Below, one piece after another: positions 1-6,998 of a DNA stretch of 64,000 nucleotides (the first letter of the stretch is position 1; each line of letters starts with the position of its first letter). Source of the stretch: a virus; IMG/VR virus record IMGVR_UViG_3300025133_000094, positions 1-64,000 of that record; one strand, written 5' to 3'. The translations under genes were made by a program, and so were the position numbers. The notes under the pieces are model-generated. The model had not been told where the DNA came from and did not search any database. It worked only from the letters and a program-made list of their open reading frames with translations.

Positions 1-954
1 GTAGGTGAACCAGCGTGGCATGGACTGGGAACAGTCATTGAGAATGCACCTACAACTATGGATGCTATGCGTCTTGCTAAGATGGACTTCGGTGTAAAGC
101 TTAGTGATCCTATAACAGCAGCGTATACACGCGATGGAGATGGATTGAGGAACTATACTAATCCAAGTAAGTTCCATGCTACTGTACGAGACGATACTAA
201 TGAAGTATTAGGTGTAGTTAATAAGAACTACAAGATCGTACAGAATAAGGAACTGTTTGAGATAGCTGATGCATTACCTAATGCTAAGGTAGAGACAGCA
301 GGTACTCTGTTCAATGGAGCACAGTCATATGTCTTGATGAAGGATGATGAGTGGGCTGTCAACGGCAACGATGAGATGCATGAGTATCTCTGCCTTATGA
401 ACAGTCATAATGGTACGCTTAGTTTATCTGCACTACCTACCTCAATCAGGGTTGTATGTAACAACACATTGAGCTGGGCTATTAGTGAAGGATCACAGCG
501 TATGATTAAGCTACGTCACAAGGGTGATATGAATGAGAAGATCCTTAGCCTTAAGGATGCACTAGAAGAATGGAAAGAACACAAGGCTGCATTCCGTGGT
601 GTTGTCCAACAACTGGGCACCAAGAGATGGACTGCTGAAGAGATTCAATCCTTCTGGATAGACTGCTATGAGATGTTCGAAGGTGAGATACCAAGAGCAC
701 GTACATCTTATACACAAGAAGAACATAACTCTCGAAAGAAAGCTATGGCTACAATCCAAGGCTTTACTGAGACCTTTGATAAAGAGGTGAGAGAGTTTGG
801 AAGAGACAGTGTATGGCTTGCTGCTAACGCAGTAACCAACTGGCTGCAACACAAGAAGCGTAGAACTACCGAGGCTACCATTGCTAATAAACTTATTGGT
901 GATGCGAGCCGAGACTCTACTCGTGTGATGCGAAAGGCACTGACGCTAGTGTAA
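1..954 (+). CDS. DUF932 / TIGR03299-type phage-plasmid protein, 5' end cut off by the window
   Basis: The reading frame is open from base 1, so the gene starts before the window. Its first visible residues, VGEPAWHGLGT, match the conserved N-terminal signature of the DUF932 (TIGR03299) family, which normally lies about 20 residues from the start. The remainder (LSALPTSIRVVCNNTL near the middle) also fits the family. These proteins are common in phages and plasmids and have no firmly established function. An internal ATG at 58 could be mistaken for the start, but the conserved motif lies upstream of it. A perfect 6-bp hairpin spans the stop codon. Codons are more C-ending than in the block that follows, like the genes after 58.8 kb. 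Confidence 0.85.
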   Translation, partial: VGEPAWHGLGTVIENAPTTMDAMRLAKMDFGVKLSDPITAAYTRDGDGLRNYTNPSKFHATVRDDTNEVLGVVNKNYKIVQNKELFEIADALPNAKVETAGTLFNGAQSYVLMKDDEWAVNGNDEMHEYLCLMNSHNGTLSLSALPTSIRVVCNNTLSWAISEGSQRMIKLRHKGDMNEKILSLKDALEEWKEHKAAFRGVVQQLGTKRWTAEEIQSFWIDCYEMFEGEIPRARTSYTQEEHNSRKKAMATIQGFTETFDKEVREFGRDSVWLAANAVTNWLQHKKRRTTEATIANKLIGDASRDSTRVMRKALTLV

Positions 955-960
955 ACTAGC
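945..960 (+). terminator. Hairpin spanning the DUF932 stop codon
   Basis: GCTAGT and ACTAGC form a perfect 6-bp stem around a GTAA tetraloop that contains the stop codon. No T-tract follows directly, so this is more likely an mRNA-stabilising or processing hairpin than a full terminator. It marks the start of a hairpin-rich non-coding interval. Confidence 0.35.
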
Positions 961-1440
961 AACACTGCTCGCGGACGGTGGTGTATAAAAAAAGTAGAAC
1001 CGTAGCCTTGGACGGCTGGCAAAAGTCCCGAGTGATGGGCGTAACCCATCTACAATCTACGGGGGAGTAGTCAATCGCCTAAGGTACCGAAGCAGGATGA
1101 AACCGCAAGGCACTGCAAATGACTGCTCCCCCACCAATCCACGCTTTAATAGCGGATCAAGAGCCTAGCGAGGTTGAACCCCTACCAATGGGAGGCTCTC
1201 CGCGACAATCTAATGTTACCTTTCCCTTTAGCCCAAGTCGGTCAGCACTTATCTACAGGATTCCAGGTGTAGAGCCTATTGCAAATGTAGATATTTATCT
1301 TAACGGGGTTCTGTACTGGTTAACTTCGACACTGTGAATCGACCGCAATCGAAGAGGTAACAATAATATAAGTAGGGGTGGGCAGCTGGAGTGCACAGTT
1401 AAATATAGAGAAGCAGCTAACCCACCCCGAAATATATTTA
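961..1440 (+). ncRNA. Candidate structured non-coding RNA region
   Basis: No convincing gene is present, but strong pairings are dense. GTAGA (994) can pair with TCTAC (1055). GATGGG and CCCATC close a 5-base loop at 1033-1049. A 13-bp stem joins GGGGGAGTAGTCA (1061-1073) to TGACTGCTCCCCC (1120-1132) with one G-U pair. A two-part stem joins GCGGA and AGAGCCT (1152-1166) to AGGCTCT and CCGC (1193-1203). GGGGTGGG (about 1375) can pair with CCCACCCC (about 1430). I cannot match this to a known riboswitch or ribozyme. It could be a discrete RNA, an untranslated leader with processing sites, or a replication region. The strand is assumed from the neighbouring genes. Confidence 0.4.
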
Positions 1441-1461
1441 TAGAAAATGGGAAGTTTTTAC

Positions 1462-1489
1462 TTGACAAATCAAAAAAGTATGGTATAAT
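1462..1489 (+). promoter_or_regulatory. Near-consensus sigma70 promoter ahead of the RNA polymerase operon
   Basis: A perfect -35 box TTGACA (1462-1467) and a perfect -10 box TATAAT (1484-1489) are separated by 16 bases in AT-rich DNA. Transcription would start at about 1495-1497. This is the best host-type promoter I see in the window. It lies just upstream of the short membrane-protein gene and the phage RNA polymerase, so host RNAP probably expresses the phage RNAP, as in T7. Confidence 0.85.
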
Positions 1490-1495
1490 ATACCT

Positions 1496-1894
1496 ATGAC
1501 TGATCCTGAACATGATCGAATGCCTTTAAGAATATGGCTAGTGATTATAATTTTAATTTTAATGTACATAAAAACCTGTGGAGATGTAATGGGACTAGAC
1601 TATAGAGAAGATGGTAGATTTATTAAAGAAGATGGCGAAGCCCGTAAGCCAAAGAACGATCCGCATAATCCTAAGAATCTAATGAGGAGACAAAGAGACA
1701 AGGAGGGGGATGGCTATAATCAAGCCAAAGAAGGGTGGAGTCCAACAGCGTGGAATGATAGCGGTGCTGGTAAGGGAGACGCACCTAGACCACATGGTTG
1801 TTCGACAGAAGAGTGGGGATTGAAATATGATTTAGCTACCGGAAGAATAACTAAAGAAGAATTCGATAAAGGTATGGAGGAACTCAACTCTTGA
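1496..1894 (+). CDS. Small protein with N-terminal membrane helix and KGDAPRP motif
   Basis: The 132-residue reading starts with a predicted membrane helix (about residues 11-25, I/L/V rich), followed by a charged, soluble part with the motif GKGDAPRP near residue 91. That motif recurs in short uncharacterised phage proteins. The ATG coincides with the expected transcription start of the promoter just upstream, so the message would be leaderless. Alternatively translation begins at the ATG at 1589, which has GTGGAG just upstream and would remove the helix. The 3' end overlaps the RNA polymerase start by 4 bases, implying coupled translation. Function unknown; it may be an early membrane-acting protein. 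Confidence 0.65.
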   Translation: MTDPEHDRMPLRIWLVIIILILMYIKTCGDVMGLDYREDGRFIKEDGEARKPKNDPHNPKNLMRRQRDKEGDGYNQAKEGWSPTAWNDSGAGKGDAPRPHGCSTEEWGLKYDLATGRITKEEFDKGMEELNS

Positions 1895-4332
1895 AGTGGG
1901 CTAATGAAACAGATGTAACTAAGAGTAAAAGGCGGGGTGCTCAAGTAAAGTATGAAGAACAAGTACTTATGTATAGTCGTTCTAAATATTGGGATGAATA
2001 TAATAGAGCACCTGATGAGGGTGTTCCAGAACAAGAGCTTCTTGATTCTTCTGTTAAAGAATTAAGAGATACTTATCAAGAGTGGATAGATAATGCCGTG
2101 TCTTCAACTAAGACACCGTCTTGGGTAAGACCTCTACTAGAATTGGGTGCATCTAAGATGGCCGATATAACTATACGAGCTGTCATGAGATGTTGGTTCT
2201 CTTCTAATTTCTGGGGACATACACTAGAAGATGATACTCATAACGCACCACTAGCTCAGACAGTTGCTAATTTAATAGCACAAGATAGTTCAGATATAAT
2301 ATCTTATCAGAATGCTAAGAGTAATAACAAAAGCGATTGGATGAGTCAATCCAAGTTCATTAAAAACTGGACAGAGAAAAGATGTAAAGCTTTTTCTAAA
2401 AAGATGGGCGAACATATTAAACTTGGTATAAAAGAGAAGCATAACTTTGGGCATAACATGTTACGTATAGCTGCGACTAGTAATATAATAAACATGGAGG
2501 TTCGCTCTGTTAGACGGGGTAGGTTATATAAGAAGTATAGCTTTGTAGAGTTTCATTCTTCTATACTATCTAAACTACACAACAAACATGCGTTACTACA
2601 GACTAGTACTCTAGTCTATAGGCCTATGCTTACGCCTCCTGAATTACATACCGAAGCGTCTAGTGGTGGGTATATACACAGAGATATGCGTAAGCCTGTA
2701 GTACAGAGATATAAATCTAACTACTGGGGTGATGATATTAAGGATCAGAAGTTTTCTGTTCCATCTAGCTTAGTATTAGATGGACTCAATGGTTTAATGT
2801 TAACTGAATGGGCTGTTAATGAGGATGTATTAGAAGTTATGACAAGCATGTTTGAAAATAATATGTGTGTTGCTAATCTTCCTGCCTATAATTTTGAAGA
2901 GTTTATGTATAATGTGGAGTATCCCTCTGATGGTACTAAAGTAGATAAAGCTATATGGTGTCAGCGTAGACAGGAAGCGTGGTCGGACTGGTATAGACAA
3001 GAACAATCTCGTGGACGTATGTTAATTAGATTACAATTAGCTAATGACCTTAAGAAGTGGGGGTATTTTTATCAAGTATATACTCTAGATTTTAGGGGAC
3101 GGGCTTATACTATATGTGAACTGCTTAGTTGTCAGTCTTCTGACTTTGATAAAGGCTTAGTTAAGTTTGCTAATCCTGTAAAGCTTACAGCTAGAGGTCT
3201 TTGGTGGTTAAAGGTTAGCTTAGCTGGGCTCTTTGACCAAGACAAGGGCACACTCGAGTCTCGTGTTAAATGGGTTGATGATAATTGGGATATGATAAAA
3301 CGTATTAACGATAATCCTTATGAGAACTATGAGTGGATAGATCAACGAAAGAAAAAGAATAAATCTTTTCAAAGGTTAGCTGCTATAAAGAATATATGTA
3401 GAGAGGATGGCATGTCTTATTTACCAGTACAGTTAGATGGTAGGTGTAATGGTTCTCAGCATTGGTCTGCTATTATGGGAGATCCTTTAATAGCTGAGAA
3501 AACTTGTGTCATTCCTTCAAAGAAACCTCAGGATTTATATCAGTTTGTTGCTGACTCAGTAACAGACTATTGTTTACTACATAAAACCGAAAAAAAATGG
3601 TGCAAAATTTTTCTGGAACATTGGAATGGCTCTATAGATAGGGCTGTTGCTAAACGTCCTACTATGTGTGACCCATATGGTTTAACATTTTATGGAATAC
3701 AAAAGTATTTAAAAGTAGAAGGTCACCTTGACTGGGTATCTAAAGATAAACAAGGGGGAGCTATAGTTGAATTAGCTAGAGCTATAAAGGCAAGCATGGA
3801 TAAATGTTTAGCCGAACCTAACAGGGGTAAAGAATATTTAAAAGAGGTCGTTGGTATAGCCAATGATTTAAATAAACATATAGAATATACTACCCCTTCT
3901 GGATTTAAGGTTGTTCATTATTACAACCAAGTTAATTCAAGAAGATCGGTAGCTAAGTTGTTTGGGAATAAGGAACTCTCTTTCTTTATACCAACTACAG
4001 ACGTGAACAAACGGTCGGCACTACAAGCAATAGCGCCGAATTTTATTCACAGTTTGGATGCTGCTCACATGTTCCTAACATTAGTTAGGTTGTTACATAT
4101 GAGTGTGTTCAGTCTAAGTTTCATCCACGATTCTTATGGCTGTCATGCTAATTTTGTAGATGACATGAGAGATATACTCAGAGAGGAGTTCTTGAAAATT
4201 CATAATGATAATCCATTAGAAAATTTCAAGAAGGATGTACAGAATCAACTAGGTGTTATGCTACCTGAAGTACCCAAGCGTGGTGCTTTGATTATAGCTG
4301 ACGTTTTAGATTCTGAATACTTCTTTGCATAA
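1891..4332 (+). CDS. T7-type single-subunit DNA-directed RNA polymerase
   Basis: At 813 residues it is slightly shorter than T7 RNAP (883). All polymerase landmarks are present and correctly ordered: DFRGR with R404; motif A LDGRCNGSQHWSA with catalytic D516; motif B R584-x3-K588-x7-Y596-G597, where Y596 corresponds to T7 Y639; IAPNFIHSLDAAHM; and motif C IHDSYG with catalytic D747. It ends in EYFFA, resembling the T7 FAFA foot. The start is a TTG at 1891, supported by GGAGG ten bases upstream and a 4-base overlap with the preceding gene; the first in-frame ATG (1969) would remove 26 residues. It should transcribe the phage's middle and late genes from phage-specific promoters. Confidence 0.97.
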   Translation: MKWANETDVTKSKRRGAQVKYEEQVLMYSRSKYWDEYNRAPDEGVPEQELLDSSVKELRDTYQEWIDNAVSSTKTPSWVRPLLELGASKMADITIRAVMRCWFSSNFWGHTLEDDTHNAPLAQTVANLIAQDSSDIISYQNAKSNNKSDWMSQSKFIKNWTEKRCKAFSKKMGEHIKLGIKEKHNFGHNMLRIAATSNIINMEVRSVRRGRLYKKYSFVEFHSSILSKLHNKHALLQTSTLVYRPMLTPPELHTEASSGGYIHRDMRKPVVQRYKSNYWGDDIKDQKFSVPSSLVLDGLNGLMLTEWAVNEDVLEVMTSMFENNMCVANLPAYNFEEFMYNVEYPSDGTKVDKAIWCQRRQEAWSDWYRQEQSRGRMLIRLQLANDLKKWGYFYQVYTLDFRGRAYTICELLSCQSSDFDKGLVKFANPVKLTARGLWWLKVSLAGLFDQDKGTLESRVKWVDDNWDMIKRINDNPYENYEWIDQRKKKNKSFQRLAAIKNICREDGMSYLPVQLDGRCNGSQHWSAIMGDPLIAEKTCVIPSKKPQDLYQFVADSVTDYCLLHKTEKKWCKIFLEHWNGSIDRAVAKRPTMCDPYGLTFYGIQKYLKVEGHLDWVSKDKQGGAIVELARAIKASMDKCLAEPNRGKEYLKEVVGIANDLNKHIEYTTPSGFKVVHYYNQVNSRRSVAKLFGNKELSFFIPTTDVNKRSALQAIAPNFIHSLDAAHMFLTLVRLLHMSVFSLSFIHDSYGCHANFVDDMRDILREEFLKIHNDNPLENFKKDVQNQLGVMLPEVPKRGALIIADVLDSEYFFA

Positions 4333-4343
4333 GGAGAAGCAAG

Positions 4344-4577
4344 ATGCATATCTTTATTGAGAGCGAAGGAGACATACAACTAGGTGTTAAACACTGTAGT
4401 GAATTAGCTAAGATGCGAGGCAAGAAGTTTATTACTCTTGTCTTTCCTTCAGAGTTATTATACAAAGTGTTTATGAATGATTTAGTTTTAGAGTTTGAGC
4501 AAGATAATAATCTTCCCGGTAACGTGGATATCGAAGCAAATATTATCCTGCCTTTTGAGGAGGGTAACAATGGCTAA
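4344..4577 (+). CDS. Hypothetical 77-residue protein
   Basis: A small acidic protein with AAGGAG upstream of its ATG, following the RNA polymerase by 11 bases. Its last 8 bases overlap the phosphoesterase gene. It alternates hydrophobic and charged stretches (KKFITLVFPSELLYKVF) consistent with a small alpha/beta fold. No family recognised. Confidence 0.7.
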   Translation: MHIFIESEGDIQLGVKHCSELAKMRGKKFITLVFPSELLYKVFMNDLVLEFEQDNNLPGNVDIEANIILPFEEGNNG

Positions 4578-5232
4578 TGTTTTAGTTATAGGTGATTTAC
4601 ACCTACCTGCCGAACGATCGGACTATTTAAAGTTTTGTCGATCGATGAAAAGAAAGTATAAGACAACTACGGTTGTGTTTATAGGTGATATATTAGATCA
4701 TCATGCTATATCTTATCATCAAAAGAATCCTGATAGCGATGGTGCTGTTGAGGAATACACAAAAGCCATGAAGTCCTTACGACAATGGTACAAAGCATTT
4801 CCCGATGCTTATGTATGTATAGGTAATCATGACGAACGGGTGCATAGACTTGCTGCTAGTAGCGGCATACCTGCTATGTATCTAAGAGACTATCCCGATG
4901 TATATGATACACCTGGATGGGACTGGGATTATGAACATCACATTGATGATGTTTATTACTATCACGGAACTGGTGCAAGCAGTGGCTTGTGTCCTGCATT
5001 CAATACAGCTAAGGCTAGGATGCAGAGTGCAGTAGCTGGTCATGTACATTCAACAGCTGGTATACTTTATACCGCTGGTCCTACCGGAGAGAAATTATTC
5101 GGAATGAATGTACCTGGGGGGGTTGACAAAGATCACCCTTTGATGTATTATAGTAGAAACTTTCTACGCAAGCCCGTTAATGGCGTAGGTATTGTTAAGA
5201 ATGGTAAACCTTATTTGGAGGTAATGGATTAA
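4570..5232 (+). CDS. Calcineurin-like metallophosphoesterase
   Basis: A 220-residue protein with the full metallophosphoesterase signature: GDLH (D9, H11), GDILDHH (D40, H44), GNHDE (N86, H87, D88) and GHVH (H158, H160). These residues bind a two-metal centre that hydrolyses phosphodiesters or phosphomonoesters. The ATG at 4570 is chosen because GAGGAGG lies just upstream and the protein then opens directly into the first beta strand; the frame is open further upstream without a ribosome site. Phage members of this superfamily may process nucleic acid ends or nucleotides; the substrate cannot be read from sequence. It sits between the RNAP and SSB genes and touches the next gene (TAATG). Confidence 0.9.
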   Translation: MANVLVIGDLHLPAERSDYLKFCRSMKRKYKTTTVVFIGDILDHHAISYHQKNPDSDGAVEEYTKAMKSLRQWYKAFPDAYVCIGNHDERVHRLAASSGIPAMYLRDYPDVYDTPGWDWDYEHHIDDVYYYHGTGASSGLCPAFNTAKARMQSAVAGHVHSTAGILYTAGPTGEKLFGMNVPGGVDKDHPLMYYSRNFLRKPVNGVGIVKNGKPYLEVMD

Positions 5233-5486
5233 TGAGTGATGCAATTAATGTTGATCAAGAATGGAAAGAAGAAGCTAAAAAATCTAAAGAGAAGCTAGCT
5301 TCTGAAGAAAACCAGGGACAATCTTATGTCTCGTGTGCTGAGGTTGCTTTGTATTTAACAGAGTTAACTAAAGTATTAGAACAAATTACTAGCGGCATTC
5401 GTAGCTCGTTAGAAGAAATGCTTAAGCGAGCTGCTGATAGCAAAGAAAAATCTGATTCAAAAGGAGAAGATAATGATGGCGAATAA
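5232..5486 (+). CDS. Hypothetical acidic helical protein
   Basis: An 84-residue, highly charged protein. A central helical stretch (VALYLTELTKVLEQI) is flanked by E/K-rich segments. The start codon overlaps the phosphoesterase stop, and its own 3' end carries the AAGGAG ribosome site of the SSB gene. Function unknown; the position suggests a replication accessory. Confidence 0.65.
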   Translation: MSDAINVDQEWKEEAKKSKEKLASEENQGQSYVSCAEVALYLTELTKVLEQITSGIRSSLEEMLKRAADSKEKSDSKGEDNDGE

Positions 5487-6009
5487 AGTACGTCCGTTTA
5501 CAACGGAAACACTTGATGTAAGGTGGTCACACCTACATGCACATGATGTAAAATTCGGAGAGGACTCAGCTAACCATAACATAACTGTTGTTGTTGATGA
5601 TACTCTTCAGAAACAACTTGACAAAGCTATGGCAGAAGCTGGAGCTACTAAGATTAACGGTCTTCGCACTGATGATGAAGGCGTTACCTTGCTTAAAGCT
5701 AAGTCTAAGAACTTTGTTAAGAAGGATATTAAAGTATTCCCTTGCCGAGACGCAAGTGCTGAAGCTACTGAGGCTACTCCATATGGTGGAGATAAGGTTC
5801 GACTACGGTTGGCTCCTATCACACTGACAAGAGATAACTCAATGAGTTTCTTTCTTAATGGTTGTCAAATAATTGAGAAGAATGAAATGGGTGGTGAGGG
5901 TGGAGGCTTCGAAGCTACTGATGGTTTCGACGGCTCTACTTACAAGGCTACTACAACTGTAACTACTGCCGATGATGGCACAGATGCAACTGACGACATC
6001 CCATTCTAA
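5473..6009 (+). CDS. Single-stranded DNA-binding protein, gp2.5-like
   Basis: A 178-residue protein with a beta-rich body, a low-complexity Gly/Thr/Asp linker from about residue 140, and the C-terminal tail DATDDIPF. An acidic tail ending in a bulky aromatic residue is the hallmark of T7 gp2.5 and bacterial SSB, through which they contact the polymerase and helicase. The first of two adjacent ATGs is used; both are served by AAGGAG. It lies among phosphoesterase, resolvase and primase genes, as expected for a replication SSB. The body itself is divergent. Confidence 0.85.
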   Translation: MMANKVRPFTTETLDVRWSHLHAHDVKFGEDSANHNITVVVDDTLQKQLDKAMAEAGATKINGLRTDDEGVTLLKAKSKNFVKKDIKVFPCRDASAEATEATPYGGDKVRLRLAPITLTRDNSMSFFLNGCQIIEKNEMGGEGGGFEATDGFDGSTYKATTTVTTADDGTDATDDIPF

Positions 6010-6383
6010 TGGAATGGTCGTTCCCTATTAGCCCTGTGGCTGCAAGTAGACCCCGTGTTTCACGACATGGGGCCTACTTCACCGGGCCTTATAAAAAGTT
6101 TCGTACTGCTATGATAGACATAGTGCCCGATGTATTAGGGGATGGATTCATTCCTTTCGAATCATCATTAGCAGTGGATGTAGAAATTTATGTTAAACGA
6201 CCTAAGAAGACTAAGTTGGCGGCACCTAGGGCTGACATAGATAATTACCTTAAGGCAATTTTTGATGTACTTAACGGTAAATTATGGGATGATGATAAGC
6301 AGATACTTAAAGTATATGCTGTCAAACAATGGGCTGCAGTGGATTCTAATGGTTACTTTACTATAGGAGTTAGCAAGTTATGA
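6009..6383 (+). CDS. rusA: RusA-family Holliday junction resolvase
   Basis: A 124-residue protein, the usual RusA length. It has the N-terminal SRPRV segment (residues 13-17) and the catalytic block PRADIDNYLKAIFD with D76 and D78, followed by WDDDKQ with D95; these are the metal-binding aspartates of RusA nucleases. The enzyme cuts four-way junctions and could resolve branched replication or packaging DNA, the role gp3 fills in T7. It starts within the SSB stop codon (TAATG) and overlaps the next small gene by 4 bases (ATGA). Confidence 0.93.
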   Translation: MEWSFPISPVAASRPRVSRHGAYFTGPYKKFRTAMIDIVPDVLGDGFIPFESSLAVDVEIYVKRPKKTKLAAPRADIDNYLKAIFDVLNGKLWDDDKQILKVYAVKQWAAVDSNGYFTIGVSKL

Positions 6384-6457
6384 CTGAAGGAACAAAAATA
6401 ATTATTCTTGATGATGAGGGTGGACAAACAATTATAGATGACGGGGATGGTGAATGA
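6380..6457 (+). CDS. Very small acidic protein, 25 residues
   Basis: A short frame translating to an acidic peptide (IIILDDEGGQTIIDDGDGE). It overlaps the rusA stop by ATGA, and its own end is also an ATGA. TAGGAG lies about 10 bases upstream of the ATG, inside rusA. The chained overlaps argue that it is translated, but the small size leaves doubt. Confidence 0.45.
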   Translation: MTEGTKIIILDDEGGQTIIDDGDGE

Positions 6458-6489
6458 GGATAGTTAGAAAAGAAAGTAAGGAGAGAACA

Positions 6490-6888
6490 ATGATAAAAAA
6501 TTTAAGTCTGTTGATTACTGCAGTACTTTGTAGTGGGTGTGCCTCGTGGTTTCCTACCAATACACCGAGCAGTCCAATGGATCAAGCAACAGTTGCTTTA
6601 TCAACGACGGCTGTGGCTGGATGTAGTCCTATGTTAAGCTGGTTGGGTGGGATTTGTGCTTTAAGCGGCATGGCTCTACTCGTTTTGACTGGCGGTCGTT
6701 TAGGATGGCGCCCAATCATAGGCGGTGTTCTTTTTATAGTATTAAATTATGCCCTAGCCCTGTATGCTAGTTGGTTCTTTCTGCCTGTAGTGATAGCCAC
6801 GGGTGCTGTATCATTAGCATGGGCAGGTAAAATCGTGTATCGTATAATTAATGACGATGAAATTAAAGTTAAGGAGATATTAAAATGA
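6490..6888 (+). CDS. Putative membrane lipoprotein with several hydrophobic helices
   Basis: From the ATG at 6490, preceded by TAAGGAG, the protein has a short positively charged N-terminus, a hydrophobic signal and a lipobox-like LCSGC with acceptor C17. After a Ser/Thr/Pro-rich stretch come two or three hydrophobic segments (about 49-67, 75-95, 96-118) and a charged tail. A longer reading from 6454 lacks as good a ribosome site and would put charged residues ahead of the signal. The position -3 residue is Cys rather than Leu, so lipidation is probable but not certain. It precedes a tiny membrane protein in the same operon; envelope modification or lysis are possible roles. Confidence 0.65.
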   Translation: MIKNLSLLITAVLCSGCASWFPTNTPSSPMDQATVALSTTAVAGCSPMLSWLGGICALSGMALLVLTGGRLGWRPIIGGVLFIVLNYALALYASWFFLPVVIATGAVSLAWAGKIVYRIINDDEIKVKEILK

Positions 6889-6995
6889 ATGAATTATTGG
6901 GAACAGTATTTTATACCATAGTAGTATTTGCAGCAGGCGCTCTTATCGGCGGTCCATTATTTGGATGGCTTAAGAATAAGATGCCTTGGGGGTAA
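6885..6995 (+). CDS. 36-residue single-helix membrane protein
   Basis: Encodes a small protein with one transmembrane helix rich in small residues (VVFAAGALIGGPLFGWL) and a basic end (KNKM). AAGGAG lies 8 bases before the ATG, which overlaps the previous stop (ATGA). Glycine-spaced helices can self-associate, so a holin-like or membrane-regulator role is possible, but nothing more specific can be claimed. Confidence 0.6.
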   Translation: MNELLGTVFYTIVVFAAGALIGGPLFGWLKNKMPWG

Positions 6996-6998
6996 GTA

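Noticed and set aside
1061-1135. A tRNA-like element with a GGGGGAG/CTCCCCC acceptor-like stem followed by ACCA
   Set aside because: The region lacks a T-loop (TTCRA), a recognisable D-arm and an anticodon arm of normal size; the 13-bp continuous stem extends past an acceptor stem.
1119-1337. A 72-residue open frame in the hairpin-rich region
   Set aside because: It starts inside the 3' arm of the 13-bp stem, has no clear ribosome site, a Pro-rich non-family sequence, and overlaps other strong stems.
1594-1612. T7 promoter-like GACTATAGAGA inside a gene, and similar strings near 12297 and 53050
   Set aside because: They code for ordinary residues, are common in this AT-rich codon usage, and are not at gene boundaries.
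4495-4569. Upstream extension of the phosphoesterase
   Set aside because: It lies within the preceding gene and lacks a ribosome site, while ATG 4570 has GAGGAGG and starts directly at the first beta strand.
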